Part shown: one piece after another, positions 1 to 8,883 of the stretch | Numbering within the stretch: position 1 is the first letter of the stretch | How the letters are laid out: each line of letters opens with the position of its first letter | Assembly (NCBI RefSeq): GCF_900111455.1 | Contig: NZ_FOIE01000009.1 | Location: 124,001 to 188,000 of the forward strand | DNA: 64,000 bases | Direction: 5' to 3' | From: Geodermatophilus poikilotrophus | GTDB lineage: Bacteria > Actinomycetota > Actinomycetes > Mycobacteriales > Geodermatophilaceae | Notes under the pieces: generated by a model | Told to the model about the DNA's origin: nothing | The model's database searches: none | What the model saw: only the letters and a program-made list of their open reading frames with translations | Made by a program: the position numbers and the translations under genes

Positions 1-279
1 ATCGCGCTGCGGCACGCCGACCCGGTGGTCGCGCTCGGCGACTTCGGCATGCTGCTGCCCGATCACGACGAGCTGTACGCCTTCACCCGCAGCCTGGACG
101 GCGCGACGCTGCTCGTCGTCTGCAACCTCGGCGCCTCGACGCACCCGCTGGGCGAGCTGCTGCCCGAGACGGCCGGCGCCGAGCTGGTGCTGGGCAACCT
201 GACCGACGACGGCGACCCCGCCGTCCTGCGGCCGTGGGAGGCGCGGGTCCTGCGCCTGGCGAGCGGCCGCGCGGCCTGA
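1..279 (+). CDS. C-terminal end of a GH13 alpha-glucosidase-type enzyme (5' truncated by window)
   Basis: The reading frame is open from base 1 and ends at TGA 277-279, so only the last 92 codons are present. The segment has a YAFTR turn, a short hydrophobic strand ending VVCNLG and a final 'PWEARVL' strand. These are typical of the C-terminal beta-domain of GH13 oligo-1,6-glucosidase or alpha-glucosidase (MalL type). The catalytic barrel lies outside the window, so substrate cannot be judged. A strong hairpin follows the stop. Family call is inference from the tail only; trehalose synthase or sucrose hydrolase are alternatives. Confidence 0.6.
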   Translation: MALRHADPVVALGDFGMLLPDHDELYAFTRSLDGATLLVVCNLGASTHPLGELLPETAGAELVLGNLTDDGDPAVLRPWEARVLRLASGRAA

Positions 280-298
280 GGAGCGGCCGGCCCTCTCC

Positions 299-355
299 TG
301 CCCGCGGTGCTCCGGTGGTGGGTGCTCCTGCGCTCACCACCGGAGCCGCGGCAGG
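299..355. terminator. Bidirectional terminator hairpin between convergent genes
   Basis: A perfect 11-bp stem pairs CTCCGGTGGTG (310-320) with CACCACCGGAG (335-345) around a 14-nt loop. It is extended by near-complementary CCTGCCCGCGG and CCGCGGCAGG flanks. It lies between the stops of the alpha-glucosidase-type gene (+) and the MFS gene (-), so it can serve both. There is no clear T-tract, as is usual in high-GC actinobacteria. Confidence 0.65.
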
Positions 356-367
356 GACGACCCGCGC

Positions 368-1642
368 TCAGGCCGGGGCCGCGGCCGGCTCGGCCGCCTC
401 GGGCTCGTCCAGCGGGTGGGCGAGCTCGTCGGCGGGCAGCCGCCACGCCAGGACGGCGACGACGGCGAGCACCGGCGGCACCAGCCCGGCCAGCAGGAAC
501 GTGCCGGTCAGGCCGAGCGTCTGGCTGACCGGACCGGCCAGCGCCATCGACAGCGGCATGAACGCCAGCGAGACGAAGAAGTCGAGACTGGACACCCGCC
601 CCAGCAGCGCCGGGGGCACCCGCCGCTGCAGCAGCGTCCCCCAGATGACCGTGCCCGCCTCGAACGCCGCCCCGAGCAGCCCGGCCGCCGCGATCATCAC
701 CCACAGCTGCGAGGTCGCGCCGAAGACGACCAGCGGCACGCAGCCGGCGCCCCACAGCAGGTTCATCACCGTGAGGTAGCGGCGCGGCAGCCGCAGCGAG
801 GCGACGACGGCCGACCCCAGGGCGCCGCCGATGCCGAAGGCGGCCAGCACCCAGGCGTGCTCGGCGGGCCCACCGCCGGCCCGGTCCCGGACCGCGAAGG
901 GGACCAGGACCTCGAACGGACCCATGATCAGCAGCACCATCAGCGAGGCGAACAGCAGCGTGGCCAGCAGCCAGGGCGTGCCGACCATGTAGGCCACGCC
1001 CTCGCGGACGTCGGTCAGCAGCCCGGGGTGCTCGCCCTCGCGGCGGACCGGCAGCGTCGGCAGCGCCGCCACGCACGCGGCCGCGGCCGCCGAGGTCGAC
1101 GCCGTCGCCAGCAGCGCCGCGCCCGGCGAGAGGACGGCCACCACCAGGCCGCCGACCGCGGGACCGGCGGCCATCGCCAGCGCCGGGCGGACGACGCCCT
1201 CGAGGCCGTTGGCCGCCAGCAGCTCGCCGGGCGGGACGACGCCGGGCACCAGCGCCGAGTAGGCCGGGTAGTAGAAACCCGTCGCGACCCCGCCGGCCAG
1301 GGACGCCGCGGCCAGCGGCCCGAGCGCGAGGGCGCCGGCCAGCGACAGCAGCGCCACCGACCCGACCGCTGTCGTCTGCAGCAGGGCGACGCCGAGCAGG
1401 ATGCGCCGCTGCGGCACCCGGTCGGCCAGCGCGCCGCCGACCAGCGTGCTGGCCAGCATGCCGGCGGCCTGCAGCGAGGTGGCCAGGGAGAGCGCGCCGG
1501 GGCCGCCGCCGAGGTCCACGACCTGCCAGACCAGCGCCACGGTCCACATGCCCTGCGCGAACAGCGACAGGCCCATGGACGAGGCCAGCAGGCGGTAGTC
1601 CCGGGAGCGCAGGGGCGCGAGCGCGCGCGGCAGGCCGGCCAT
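368..1642 (-). CDS. MFS transporter (enterobactin-exporter/drug-efflux-like)
   Basis: A 424-residue integral membrane protein with about twelve hydrophobic segments. It has the MFS loop pattern (GALADRVPQRR after TM2, GRVSSLDFFVS near TM10) of the EntS/MFS_3 exporter group. It probably exports a small molecule by proton antiport across the cytoplasmic membrane; the substrate is unknown. The start at 1642 is chosen because GGAGGGGGAG lies directly upstream. In-frame starts further up lack a ribosome site. It stands alone, convergent with the alpha-glucosidase gene and divergent from the DeoR regulator, which might control it. Confidence 0.8.
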   Translation of the reverse strand: MAGLPRALAPLRSRDYRLLASSMGLSLFAQGMWTVALVWQVVDLGGGPGALSLATSLQAAGMLASTLVGGALADRVPQRRILLGVALLQTTAVGSVALLSLAGALALGPLAAASLAGGVATGFYYPAYSALVPGVVPPGELLAANGLEGVVRPALAMAAGPAVGGLVVAVLSPGAALLATASTSAAAAACVAALPTLPVRREGEHPGLLTDVREGVAYMVGTPWLLATLLFASLMVLLIMGPFEVLVPFAVRDRAGGGPAEHAWVLAAFGIGGALGSAVVASLRLPRRYLTVMNLLWGAGCVPLVVFGATSQLWVMIAAAGLLGAAFEAGTVIWGTLLQRRVPPALLGRVSSLDFFVSLAFMPLSMALAGPVSQTLGLTGTFLLAGLVPPVLAVVAVLAWRLPADELAHPLDEPEAAEPAAAPA

Positions 1643-1858
1643 CTCCCCCTCCGTCGTCGGCGGGCACGCCGTCGGCGCCCGGACCCCCATGCTCGCGGAC
1701 GGCACCGACAGCGGGCACGTGGTTATCGGGAGGAGGGCAAGGACGGTCGGGTGGCCGGCAGCACCTCGTCCACGGCGGAGCGGCGGGCCCGCAGCTGCAG
1801 CCCGTCGCGTTCCGGCGGGTGCCACGGCGGCAGCGGGACGAGCAGACGCCCGGCCACC

Positions 1859-1887
1859 TATCTCACAATCACTTCACATATCTCACA
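1859..1887. promoter_or_regulatory. Direct-repeat operator candidate upstream of the DeoR regulator
   Basis: An unusually AT-rich stretch carries TATCTCACA twice, at 1859-1867 and 1879-1887, exactly 20 bp apart (two helical turns). A third TCACA lies between them at 1874-1878. DeoR-family repressors often bind short direct repeats near their own promoter, so autoregulation is the natural reading. It is inference from position and spacing only. The rest of 1643-1858 shows nothing recognisable. Confidence 0.4.
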
Positions 1888-1909
1888 CGACTGTGCTAAG
1901 AACGTCCCC

Positions 1910-2704
1910 GTGACCGACCGCCTCGACGTGACGCTCCGCCTGATCCGCAACGCCGGCCGGGCATCGCTGACCGACCTCGCGTCCCGGCTGGGCGTCTCGG
2001 AGATGACCGTGCGCCGCGACCTCGACGCCCTGCAGGCGCGCGGCCTGGTCGAGCGCGTGCGCGGCGGCGCGGTCGCCGTCGCCGAGCCGGAGAGCGCCGC
2101 CGGGTTCGCCGCGCGCGCCGGCTGGCAGGCGGGCCTCAAGGACCGGATCGGCCGGGCCGCCGCCGCGCTGGTCGAGCCGGGCGCGACCGTGCTGCTCGAC
2201 GCCGGGACGACGACCGTGCACGTCGCCCGGGCGCTGGCCGACCGCGCCGCCGCGGGCGAGGGGCCGTTCACCGTCGCCGTCCTCGGCCTGCCCGTGGCCG
2301 ACGCACTGGCCGACCGGCCCGGCGTCCGGCTGCTGGTCGTGGGCGGGGAGTCCCGGCCCGGCGAGCGCAGCCTGGCCGGGCCACTCACCGCCGCGGTGCT
2401 GCGGCAGCTCACCTTCGACCTGTTCGTCATGTCGATCGGGGCGGTCAGCGGCGAGGCCGGCTGGTCGGAGTTCACGCTCGAGGACGCCGCGGTCAAGCAG
2501 GTCGCCCTGCAGCAGGCCCGCAGCAGCCTCGTCGTGGCCGACGCCTCGAAGCTGGGTGTCCGCGCCTTCGCCTCGGTCGCCCCGCTGGACGCGGTCGGCC
2601 GCCTGGTCACCGACCGCAGCGCCCGCAATCCCCAGCTCACCCCTGCGGCGCAGGACACCCTCGCCGCCCTCGAGAACGCCCACGTGGAGGTGCTGTGCGC
2701 ATGA
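1910..2704 (+). CDS. DeoR/GlpR-family transcriptional regulator
   Basis: 264 residues. The N-terminal DeoR helix-turn-helix (about residues 15-50, LASRLGVSEMTVRRDL) is followed by a DeoRC sugar-phosphate sensor domain with DAGTTTVHVA at about 97-106, the usual effector-binding loop. DeoR proteins repress sugar or nucleoside catabolic genes until a phosphorylated intermediate binds. The GTG at 1910 sits at the conserved N-terminal boundary and just after the AT-rich promoter. Its stop overlaps the next start (ATGA at 2701-2704), so it is translationally coupled to the DUF4406 and NUDIX genes, which are its likely targets. Confidence 0.85.
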   Translation: MTDRLDVTLRLIRNAGRASLTDLASRLGVSEMTVRRDLDALQARGLVERVRGGAVAVAEPESAAGFAARAGWQAGLKDRIGRAAAALVEPGATVLLDAGTTTVHVARALADRAAAGEGPFTVAVLGLPVADALADRPGVRLLVVGGESRPGERSLAGPLTAAVLRQLTFDLFVMSIGAVSGEAGWSEFTLEDAAVKQVALQQARSSLVVADASKLGVRAFASVAPLDAVGRLVTDRSARNPQLTPAAQDTLAALENAHVEVLCA

Positions 2705-3078
2705 CCGTGCCGGAACCGTTGATGATCCTGGTCGCCGGCCCCTACCGGGGCGGCACCGGCGACGACCCCGACCTCATCGCGGGCAACCACCGGGCGATCC
2801 GGCGCGCCTGCCTGGAGCTCTTCCGGGCCGGTCACCTGGCCGTCAACGGGGAGGACCTCGCGCTCCCGCTGGCCGAGCTGGCCGGGTCGGCGCGGGTGGG
2901 CGACGCCGCGTTCGACGAGGTGTTCCACCCGATGGGACGGCGGCTGGTGGCCCGGGTCGATGCCGTCCTGCGGCTGCCCGGCGCCTCGGCCGGGTCCGAC
3001 GAGATGGTCGCCCTGGCCCGCGCCCGGGGTGCCGCGGTCTACACCAGCGTCGACGAGGTGCCGGCGGTGGCGCGGTGA
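2701..3078 (+). CDS. DUF4406 / nucleoside 2-deoxyribosyltransferase-fold protein
   Basis: 125 residues with the family's N-terminal MILVAGPYRGG strand-loop and a C-terminal LPGASAGSDEMVALARARG segment. In this fold the latter contributes an acidic catalytic or sugar-binding residue. DUF4406 proteins resemble nucleoside 2-deoxyribosyltransferases, but most have no demonstrated reaction. The ATG at 2701 overlaps the DeoR stop; a GTG two codons upstream is possible. Its stop overlaps the NUDIX start. Pairing with a DeoR regulator and a NUDIX hydrolase suggests nucleotide or nucleotide-sugar salvage, which is inference. Confidence 0.65.
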   Translation: MTVPEPLMILVAGPYRGGTGDDPDLIAGNHRAIRRACLELFRAGHLAVNGEDLALPLAELAGSARVGDAAFDEVFHPMGRRLVARVDAVLRLPGASAGSDEMVALARARGAAVYTSVDEVPAVAR

Positions 3079-3833
3079 CCGCCGTGGGCGTGCCGGGCCT
3101 CGACGTCCCCGACTCCTGGGGACGGACCGGGCTGGACCGGGTGGGCCGCGACCTCACCGGCAACCCGGACGTCGTCGTCCGCGACGTGGAGCTGCTGGCC
3201 AGTGGCTGGCACATGCTCCGGCGGACGACGTTCGACCAGCGCCGCCGCGACGGCCGGTGGACCACCGAGCGGCGGGAGACCTACGACCGCGGCAACGGCG
3301 CGACCCTGCTGCCCTACGACACCGCGCGGCGGACGGTGCTGCTCACCCGGCAGTTCCGCTTCCCCGCCTACGTCAACGGCTCGCCCGACGGGATGCTGGT
3401 CGAGGCCGCCGCCGGGCTGCTCGACGACCAGGACCCCGCCTCCGCGATCCGCCGGGAGGCCGCCGAGGAGCTCGGTGTGGCGGTGGGCGCACTGGAGCAC
3501 GTGTTCGACGTCTTCATGAGCCCGGGGTCGGTGACCGAGCGGGTCTCCTTCTTCGTCGCGCCCTACACACCGGCCGACCGGGTGTCGGCCGGTGGCGGCC
3601 TCGCCGAGGAGGGCGAGGACATCGAGGTGCTCGAGCTGGACGTCGACGAAGCGCTGGTCATGGTCGACGACGGCCGCATCGCCGACGCGAAGACGATCAT
3701 GCTGCTGCAGTGGGCGGTGCTGCGCGGGCCGTTCCGCTCGTGGACCGTCCCCTCGGCCCAGCCGCACCGGGCGGTGGGGCGCGTCGCCGGGACGGGCGCC
3801 GAGTGCGACGAGCTCGTGGCCGTCGAGCGCTGA
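3075..3833 (+). CDS. NUDIX hydrolase, NudK/ADP-ribose-pyrophosphatase-like
   Basis: 252 residues. The NUDIX box spans about 114-135, ending RREAAEELGV, with the REUxEExGU core intact; the first acidic position is relaxed, as in GDP-mannose pyrophosphatases of the NudK group. Such enzymes cleave a nucleoside diphosphate linked to a sugar into a mononucleotide and a sugar phosphate, using Mg2+. GTG 3075 overlaps the DUF4406 stop (GTGA), marking the third gene of a coupled operon led by the DeoR regulator. Exact substrate cannot be read from sequence. Confidence 0.8.
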   Translation: MTAVGVPGLDVPDSWGRTGLDRVGRDLTGNPDVVVRDVELLASGWHMLRRTTFDQRRRDGRWTTERRETYDRGNGATLLPYDTARRTVLLTRQFRFPAYVNGSPDGMLVEAAAGLLDDQDPASAIRREAAEELGVAVGALEHVFDVFMSPGSVTERVSFFVAPYTPADRVSAGGGLAEEGEDIEVLELDVDEALVMVDDGRIADAKTIMLLQWAVLRGPFRSWTVPSAQPHRAVGRVAGTGAECDELVAVER

Positions 3834-3869
3834 TCGCCACGGGTCCGTCGCACTCGGAGGGTGCGGACG

Positions 3870-5870
3870 TCAGCGCACCCCGCGCTCCCGGGCCAGCCGG
3901 ACGTAGTGGTCGACCGCGGCGGGGTCGTCGACCGCGCCGACGTTGAGGGCCTTGGCCGGGTCGACGCCCTGGAACAGCCGCTTGAGCGGGACCTCCAGCC
4001 GCTTGCCGGTGCGGGTGTGCGGCACGGCGGGGACGACGAGCACCTCGTCGGGCACGTGGCGCGGGCTGGCCTGGCTGCGGATCGCGGCCTTGATGCGGCC
4101 GGTCAGCTCCTCGGTCAGCTCCTCGCCGTCCGCCAGCTTGACGAACAGCGGCATCCAGTAGCCGCCGTCGCGCTGCTCCACGCCGAGGACGACGCAGTCG
4201 GCGACCTCCGGGATCGACTCGACCGCGGCGTAGATGTCCGCCGTCCCCATGCGGACGCCGCCGCGGTTGAGCGTGGAGTCCGAGCGGCCGGTGATGATGC
4301 AGGTGCCGCGCTCGGTGATCTCCATCCAGTCGCCGTGCCGCCAGACGCCGGGCCAGGGCTCGAAGTAGGCCTCGCGGTAGCGGGTGCCGTCGGGGTCGTT
4401 CCAGAAGTACAGCGGCATCGTGGGCATCGGCTCGGTGATCACCAGCTCGCCGAGCTCCTCGGTGACCGGCCGGCCCTCCTCGTCCCAGGCGGCCGCGGCG
4501 ACCGCGAGCATCGGCCGCTGCAGCTCGCCCGCGGTCACCGGCAGCAGCAGCGAGCTGCCGATGAAGCCGGTGGCGACGTCGGTGCCACCGGACAGCGAGC
4601 CGAGGAAGACGTCGGGCTTCACGGCGTCGTAGACCCAGGAGAAGGCCGAGGCCGGCAGCGGCGAGCCGGTGGAGCCGATGGACCGCAGCGCCGCCAGGTC
4701 GTGGGTCTCCCCCGGTCGGATGCCGGCCTTCTCGCAGGCGGTGAGGTAGCCGGCGCTGGTGCCCAGGTAGGTCATGCCGGTCCGCGCGGCGAGGGCGAAC
4801 TGCGCGTCGACCGCGGGGTACGCGGGCGCCCCGTCGTACACGACGACCGTGGCACCGGACAGCAGCGCCGAGGTCGAGATGTTCCACATGATCCAGGCGG
4901 TGGAGGCGTACCAGAAGAAGCGGTCGCCGGGCCCGACGTCCATGTGCAGGCCGGCCTGCTTGCGCTGCTCGAGGACGACGCCGCCGTGGCCGTGCACGAT
5001 CCCCTTGGGCAGCCCGGTGGTGCCCGACGAGTAGACGATCCACAGCGGGGCGTCGAAGGGCAGCGGCTCGAAGACCGGCTCCTGGGCGTCGGCGACCGCG
5101 TCGGCCCAGCTCATCGCACCGTCGGGCAGCTCGTCGGGGAACAGCCGGGGGACGGCGATGGTCGCGCGGACGCCGGGGAGCGCCGCCCGCAGCTCGGCGA
5201 CGACGTCGCGGCGGTCGTACTCCCTGCCGTTGAACCGGTAGCCGTCGACGGCGACGAGAACGGTGGGCTCGATCTGGGCGAAGCGGTCCAGGACGCTGCG
5301 GGTGCCGAAGTCCGGCGCGCACGAGGACCACACCGCGCCCACCGCGGCGGCGCCGAGGAACGCGACGACCGCCTCGGGGACGTTGGGCAGGTAGCCGGCC
5401 ACCCGGTCGCCGCGCTGCACGCCGAGCCGGCGCAGCGTGGCGGCGAAGGCCCCGACCTGTCCGCGGAGCTGCGCCCAGCTGGTCTCGACGGGCTCGGCGT
5501 CCTCGGCGACGGCGATCAGCGCGGGGCTGCCCGGGTCGACGGCGCCCTCGTCCGCGTGCCGGAGGGCCTGCTCGGCGTAGTTGACCGTCGTCCCGGGGAA
5601 CCACTCGGCGCCGGGCATCCGACGGCGGGTGAGCACCCGGTCGTCGGGGACTCCGGGCAGCACGCCGGACCAGTCGGCCACCTCGGCCCAGAACTGGTCG
5701 AGGTGCTCGACCGACCACCGCCAGATCGCGTCGTAGTCCGGCGGGTCGCCGAGGTCGATCCCGCGCCGGGCGGCCACCCGGGCGGCGAACTGCGCGAGGC
5801 GGGTCGCCCGGATCGTCTCGGGGGTGGGGCTCCAGAGGACCTCGGGGCCGGTCGACGTGTCAGCGCTCAC
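3870..5870 (-). CDS. Acetoacetate--CoA ligase (acetoacetyl-CoA synthetase)
   Basis: A 666-residue adenylate-forming enzyme. It has the AMP-binding P-loop YSSGTTGLPKG at about 280-290, the N-terminal ACAS domain starting around WSPTPE, and the C-terminal TGRSDSTLNRGGVR and GKRLEVPLKR motifs. It activates acetoacetate to acetoacetyl-CoA in the cytosol, feeding ketone-body or PHB carbon into central metabolism. GTG 5870 is preceded by AGGAGGAAGT, deciding the start. Length matches the family. It is monocistronic; nothing clear is seen in the 165 bases upstream. Confidence 0.9.
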   Translation of the reverse strand: MSADTSTGPEVLWSPTPETIRATRLAQFAARVAARRGIDLGDPPDYDAIWRWSVEHLDQFWAEVADWSGVLPGVPDDRVLTRRRMPGAEWFPGTTVNYAEQALRHADEGAVDPGSPALIAVAEDAEPVETSWAQLRGQVGAFAATLRRLGVQRGDRVAGYLPNVPEAVVAFLGAAAVGAVWSSCAPDFGTRSVLDRFAQIEPTVLVAVDGYRFNGREYDRRDVVAELRAALPGVRATIAVPRLFPDELPDGAMSWADAVADAQEPVFEPLPFDAPLWIVYSSGTTGLPKGIVHGHGGVVLEQRKQAGLHMDVGPGDRFFWYASTAWIMWNISTSALLSGATVVVYDGAPAYPAVDAQFALAARTGMTYLGTSAGYLTACEKAGIRPGETHDLAALRSIGSTGSPLPASAFSWVYDAVKPDVFLGSLSGGTDVATGFIGSSLLLPVTAGELQRPMLAVAAAAWDEEGRPVTEELGELVITEPMPTMPLYFWNDPDGTRYREAYFEPWPGVWRHGDWMEITERGTCIITGRSDSTLNRGGVRMGTADIYAAVESIPEVADCVVLGVEQRDGGYWMPLFVKLADGEELTEELTGRIKAAIRSQASPRHVPDEVLVVPAVPHTRTGKRLEVPLKRLFQGVDPAKALNVGAVDDPAAVDHYVRLARERGVR

Positions 5871-6035
5871 ACTTCCTCCTCGCTGGCGCTCGTCGGCCGC
5901 GTCCGCGCAGCGCTGCGGTGACCCTGGTGAGCTCGCCAGCTCGCTCACAGCAGCACCTTGCCACCCCCGCTGCGGCTCCGGCGGTCCCGGGAGTCGAGGA
6001 GCGGACACCGGCGCCCCGCAGCAAGATGGACTCCC

Positions 6036-6443
6036 ATGAGCGAGCCGGAGCGGGAAGTCGAGCGCAACGTGCTCGGCGGCCCCCTGCAGCCCTGCAGCAC
6101 GGACCCGCTCACCGGCGTCTACCGCACCGGCGTCTGCAGCAGCGGTCCCGAGGACGTCGGCAGCCACACCGTGTGCGCCGTCGTCTCGGCGGAGTTCCTG
6201 GACCTGCAGCGCCGGCTGGGCAACGACCTCTCCAGCCCGCGGCCGGAGTACGGCTTCCCCGGCCTACGCCCCGGCGACCGCTGGTGCGTGGTGGCCGCGC
6301 GGTGGATGCAGGCCTACCAGGCCGGCGCCGCATCCGGCGTCGTCCTGGCCGCGACCAACGCCCGGGCGCTGGAGGTCGTGCCGCTCGAGGCGCTGCGGCA
6401 GCACGCGGTCGACGTCCCCGACGACCTGAGCGGCCTGGACTGA
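6036..6443 (+). CDS. DUF2237 family protein
   Basis: 135 residues with the DUF2237 hallmarks: NVLGGPLQPCS near the N-terminus, TGVYRTGVC, HTVCAVVS and a GDRWCVVAARW segment. All cysteines and the Trp sites typical of the family are present. The function is unknown; the family is widespread, small and soluble. The ATG at 6036 fits the conserved N-terminal boundary. It lies upstream of, and on the same strand as, the glutathione peroxidase gene, with a short 41-base gap that contains two AGGACCCC fragments of the dispersed repeat. Confidence 0.85.
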   Translation: MSEPEREVERNVLGGPLQPCSTDPLTGVYRTGVCSSGPEDVGSHTVCAVVSAEFLDLQRRLGNDLSSPRPEYGFPGLRPGDRWCVVAARWMQAYQAGAASGVVLAATNARALEVVPLEALRQHAVDVPDDLSGLD

Positions 6444-6484
6444 AGAAGGACCCCGTACCCCTCCCTACGGAAGGACCCCGCACG

Positions 6485-6982
6485 GTGGCCACCGACCTGC
6501 TGGACACCCCCGTGAGCACCCTCCAGGGCGAGCCGACCACCCTCCGGGCCCTGACCGGCGGCGGCGCCGCCCTGGTGGTGAACGTCGCCAGCCGGTGCGG
6601 CCTCACCCCGCAGTACACCCAGCTGGAGGCGCTGCAGCGGGAGTTCGGCGCCCGGGGCCTCACGGTCGTCGGGGTGCCGTGCAACCAGTTCGCCGGCCAG
6701 GAGCCGGGGACACCTGCGGAGATCGCCGGGTTCTGCTCGGCGACCTACGGCGTCACCTTCCCCGTGACGGAGAAGCTCGAGGTCAACGGCCCGGGTGCGC
6801 ACCCGGTGTTCCGGCGGCTCACCCAGGCGCCGGACGCCTCCGGTGAGGCCGGCGACGTGCAGTGGAACTTCGAGAAGTTCCTGCTGGACCCCGACGGCGA
6901 GGTCGTGGCCCGGTTCCGCCCGATGACCCAGCCGGACGCCCCCGAGGTCCGGCACGCGATCGAGGAGGTCCTGCACCGGTGA
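6485..6982 (+). CDS. Glutathione-peroxidase-family thiol peroxidase
   Basis: 165 residues with the peroxidatic Cys38 in NVASRCGL, the catalytic Gln in CNQFAGQEPG, and the tryptophan-asparagine pair in VQWNFEKFL. The peroxidatic residue is Cys, not Sec. In an actinobacterium the reductant would be thioredoxin or mycothiol/mycoredoxin rather than glutathione. GTG 6485 is preceded by GGAAGGA. The stop overlaps the next gene's GTG (GTGA, 6979-6982), so it is coupled to a DsbA-fold protein that may share its redox partner. Confidence 0.9.
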   Translation: MATDLLDTPVSTLQGEPTTLRALTGGGAALVVNVASRCGLTPQYTQLEALQREFGARGLTVVGVPCNQFAGQEPGTPAEIAGFCSATYGVTFPVTEKLEVNGPGAHPVFRRLTQAPDASGEAGDVQWNFEKFLLDPDGEVVARFRPMTQPDAPEVRHAIEEVLHR

Positions 6983-7710
6983 GCAGCCCGACCCCGGACG
7001 CCGACCTGCTCTTCTGGTTCGACCCGGTCTGCCCCTTCGCCTGGATGACCAGCAGGTGGGTGCGGATGGTCGCCGAGCAGCGCCGGTACCGCGTCGAGTG
7101 GCGGCTGGTCTCGCTGCGGCTGCTCAACCGGCACGTGGACTACGACGCGCAGTTCCCGCCCGAGTACGAGGCCGGGCACACCTCCGGGCTGCACCTGCTC
7201 CGGGTCGCCGCCCGCGCCCGCGCCGAGCACGGCCCGCAGGCGCTCGACCCGCTCTACGCGACCCTGGGCCGGCACGTCTTCGAGGACCCGGCGGGGCAGC
7301 CGCCGCCCGAGCGGGCCACCAGCCGAGCGTTCCTCGAGCAGGTCCTCGCCGAGGCCGGGCTGCCGGCCGACCTCGCGGCCGCCGTCGGGGACGGGTCGTG
7401 GGACGCCGAGATCCAGGCGGAGACCGACGCCGCGCTGCAGCTCACCGGCAAGGACGTCGGGACGCCGATCCTGCAGTTCCGCCCGCCGGACGGCGCCGCG
7501 TTCTTCGGCCCGGTCATCAGCCGGCTGCCGAGCCCGCAGGACGCCGTCGCGCTGTGGGACCACGTCGTCGGCCTCGCCGCCTTCCCGGGCTTCGCCGAGC
7601 TCAAGCGCAGCCTGCGGGAGCGCCCGCAGCTGCCGGCCCTCGGGGTGCGCCCGGGCGAGGCCGGGCTGCAGGAGGACTGGCACGGGGGGAGCCGCCGCCA
7701 GCACCGCTGA
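6979..7710 (+). CDS. DsbA-fold mycothiol-dependent nitroreductase (Rv2466c-like)
   Basis: 243 residues. The thioredoxin-like N-terminus carries FDPVCPFAWMTSRW (Cys18), the signature of the Rv2466c family, followed by an all-helical insertion and a conserved GTPILQF cis-proline segment. Family members are oxidoreductases that use mycothiol. Cys18 has no second cysteine two residues on, which suggests a monothiol mechanism resolved by mycothiol (inference). It is translationally coupled to the upstream peroxidase, so the two probably act together in peroxide or electrophile detoxification. Confidence 0.8.
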   Translation: MSSPTPDADLLFWFDPVCPFAWMTSRWVRMVAEQRRYRVEWRLVSLRLLNRHVDYDAQFPPEYEAGHTSGLHLLRVAARARAEHGPQALDPLYATLGRHVFEDPAGQPPPERATSRAFLEQVLAEAGLPADLAAAVGDGSWDAEIQAETDAALQLTGKDVGTPILQFRPPDGAAFFGPVISRLPSPQDAVALWDHVVGLAAFPGFAELKRSLRERPQLPALGVRPGEAGLQEDWHGGSRRQHR

Positions 7711-7742
7711 GCGGGCGCGCAGCCGGCTCCGGTCGGCGCGAC

Positions 7743-7761
7743 TAAGGTGAGGCTGGCCTAT
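7743..7761. promoter_or_regulatory. DtxR/IdeR-type iron box before the siderophore uptake operon
   Basis: TAAGGTGAGGCTGGCCTAT matches the palindromic IdeR/DtxR consensus TTAGGTTAGGCTAACCTAA at 14 of 19 positions by eye. It lies 27 bases upstream of the chosen start of the first FecCD permease. That is where iron-loaded repressor would block transcription. Because the box covers the alternative upstream GTG at 7747, the later start is preferred. Confidence 0.65.
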
Positions 7762-7788
7762 CTCGCCGTCAGCCCCCGGGAGCCGCTC

Positions 7789-8883
7789 GTGTCCTCGTCG
7801 ACCGACGCCGCCCTGCGACGGCACGGTCCCGGAGGGCCCGGCGGGGCGGAGGGCACCGCTCCGCAACGGGGCGGCCTGCTCCAGCAGCGCCGGACGCGGC
7901 TGCTCGGCCTGCTCCTGCTGCTCGTCCTGGTGACCGTCGCCGCGACGCTGAGCATCGCGGTCGGCTCCCGCAGCATCGGCCTCGGTGCGGTCTGGCAGGC
8001 GCTCACCGACCCCGGCGTCCCGACCGAGGAGACGGTGATCGTCCGCGAGCTGCGGGTGCCGCGCACCGCGCTCGGCCTCGCGGTCGGCCTCGCCCTCGGC
8101 GTCGCCGGCGCGCTGGCCCAGGGCCACACCCGCAACCCGCTCGGGGACCCGGGCCTGCTCGGCGTGACCGCCGGGGCCTCGCTCGGCGTCGTCCTCGCCA
8201 TCCACCTGCTGGGCATCGGCACGCCGGCCGGGTACGTCTGGTTCGCCTTCGCCGGCGCCCTGCTGGGCACCGTGCTCGTCTTCGCGCTCGGCTCGGCCGG
8301 CCGCGGCGGCGCCACGCCGGTCACCCTCGCGCTCGCCGGGGCGGCGCTGTCGGCGCTGTTCTACGCGCTGGTGCGGGCCGTCCTGGTCAGCGACACCGAC
8401 AGCCTCGACGCCTTCCGCTTCTGGGTGGTCGGCGCGCTGGCCGGCCGCGGCGCCGACGTCGCCTGGCAGGTGGCGCCCTTCCTGCTCGCCGGCCTGCTGC
8501 TCGCCCTGGTCAACGCCCCCGCCCTCGACCTGCTCGGCCTCGGCGAGGACGTCGCCCGCGGCCTCGGTCAGCGGGTGTGGCTGGCCCGGCTGGTCGGCCT
8601 GGCGGCGGTCACCCTGCTGTGCGGCGCGGCGACCGCGGCGTGCGGGCCCATCGCCTTCGTCGGGCTGGTCGTGCCGCACGTCGTCCGCGCGTTCACCGGC
8701 CCGGCGCACCGCTGGCTGGTCCCCTGCTCGGGCCTGCTCGGCGCCGCGCTGCTGCTGCTCGCCGACGTGGTCGGCCGGGTCGTCGTCCGCCCCGGCGAGC
8801 TGCAGGTCGGCATCGTGCTCGCCCTCGTCGGAGCCCCCTTCTTCGTCGCGCTCATCCGCCGGCGCCGGCTGGCCGGTCCGTGA
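7789..8883 (+). CDS. FecCD-family iron-siderophore ABC permease, subunit 1
   Basis: 364 residues with about nine to ten membrane segments. It shows the FecCD motifs [38 protein letters not shown] and the C-terminal [16 protein letters not shown] coupling region. It forms half of the inner-membrane channel for ferric-siderophore import. GTG 7789 is preferred over GTG 7747 because the latter lies inside the iron box; GGGAG precedes the chosen start. The stop overlaps the second permease start (GTGA). It is iron-repressed, if the box is functional. Confidence 0.9.
   Translation: MSSSTDAALRRHGPGGPGGAEGTAPQRGGLLQQRRTRLLGLLLLLVLVTVAATLSIAVGSRSIGLGAVWQALTDPGVPTEETVIVRELRVPRTALGLAVGLALGVAGALAQGHTRNPLGDPGLLGVTAGASLGVVLAIHLLGIGTPAGYVWFAFAGALLGTVLVFALGSAGRGGATPVTLALAGAALSALFYALVRAVLVSDTDSLDAFRFWVVGALAGRGADVAWQVAPFLLAGLLLALVNAPALDLLGLGEDVARGLGQRVWLARLVGLAAVTLLCGAATAACGPIAFVGLVVPHVVRAFTGPAHRWLVPCSGLLGAALLLLADVVGRVVVRPGELQVGIVLALVGAPFFVALIRRRRLAGP

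Noticed and set aside
7747-7788. An upstream GTG start for the first FecCD permease
   Set aside because: It would place the start codon inside the iron box, and the added 14 residues have no signal or family similarity; GTG 7789 fits better.
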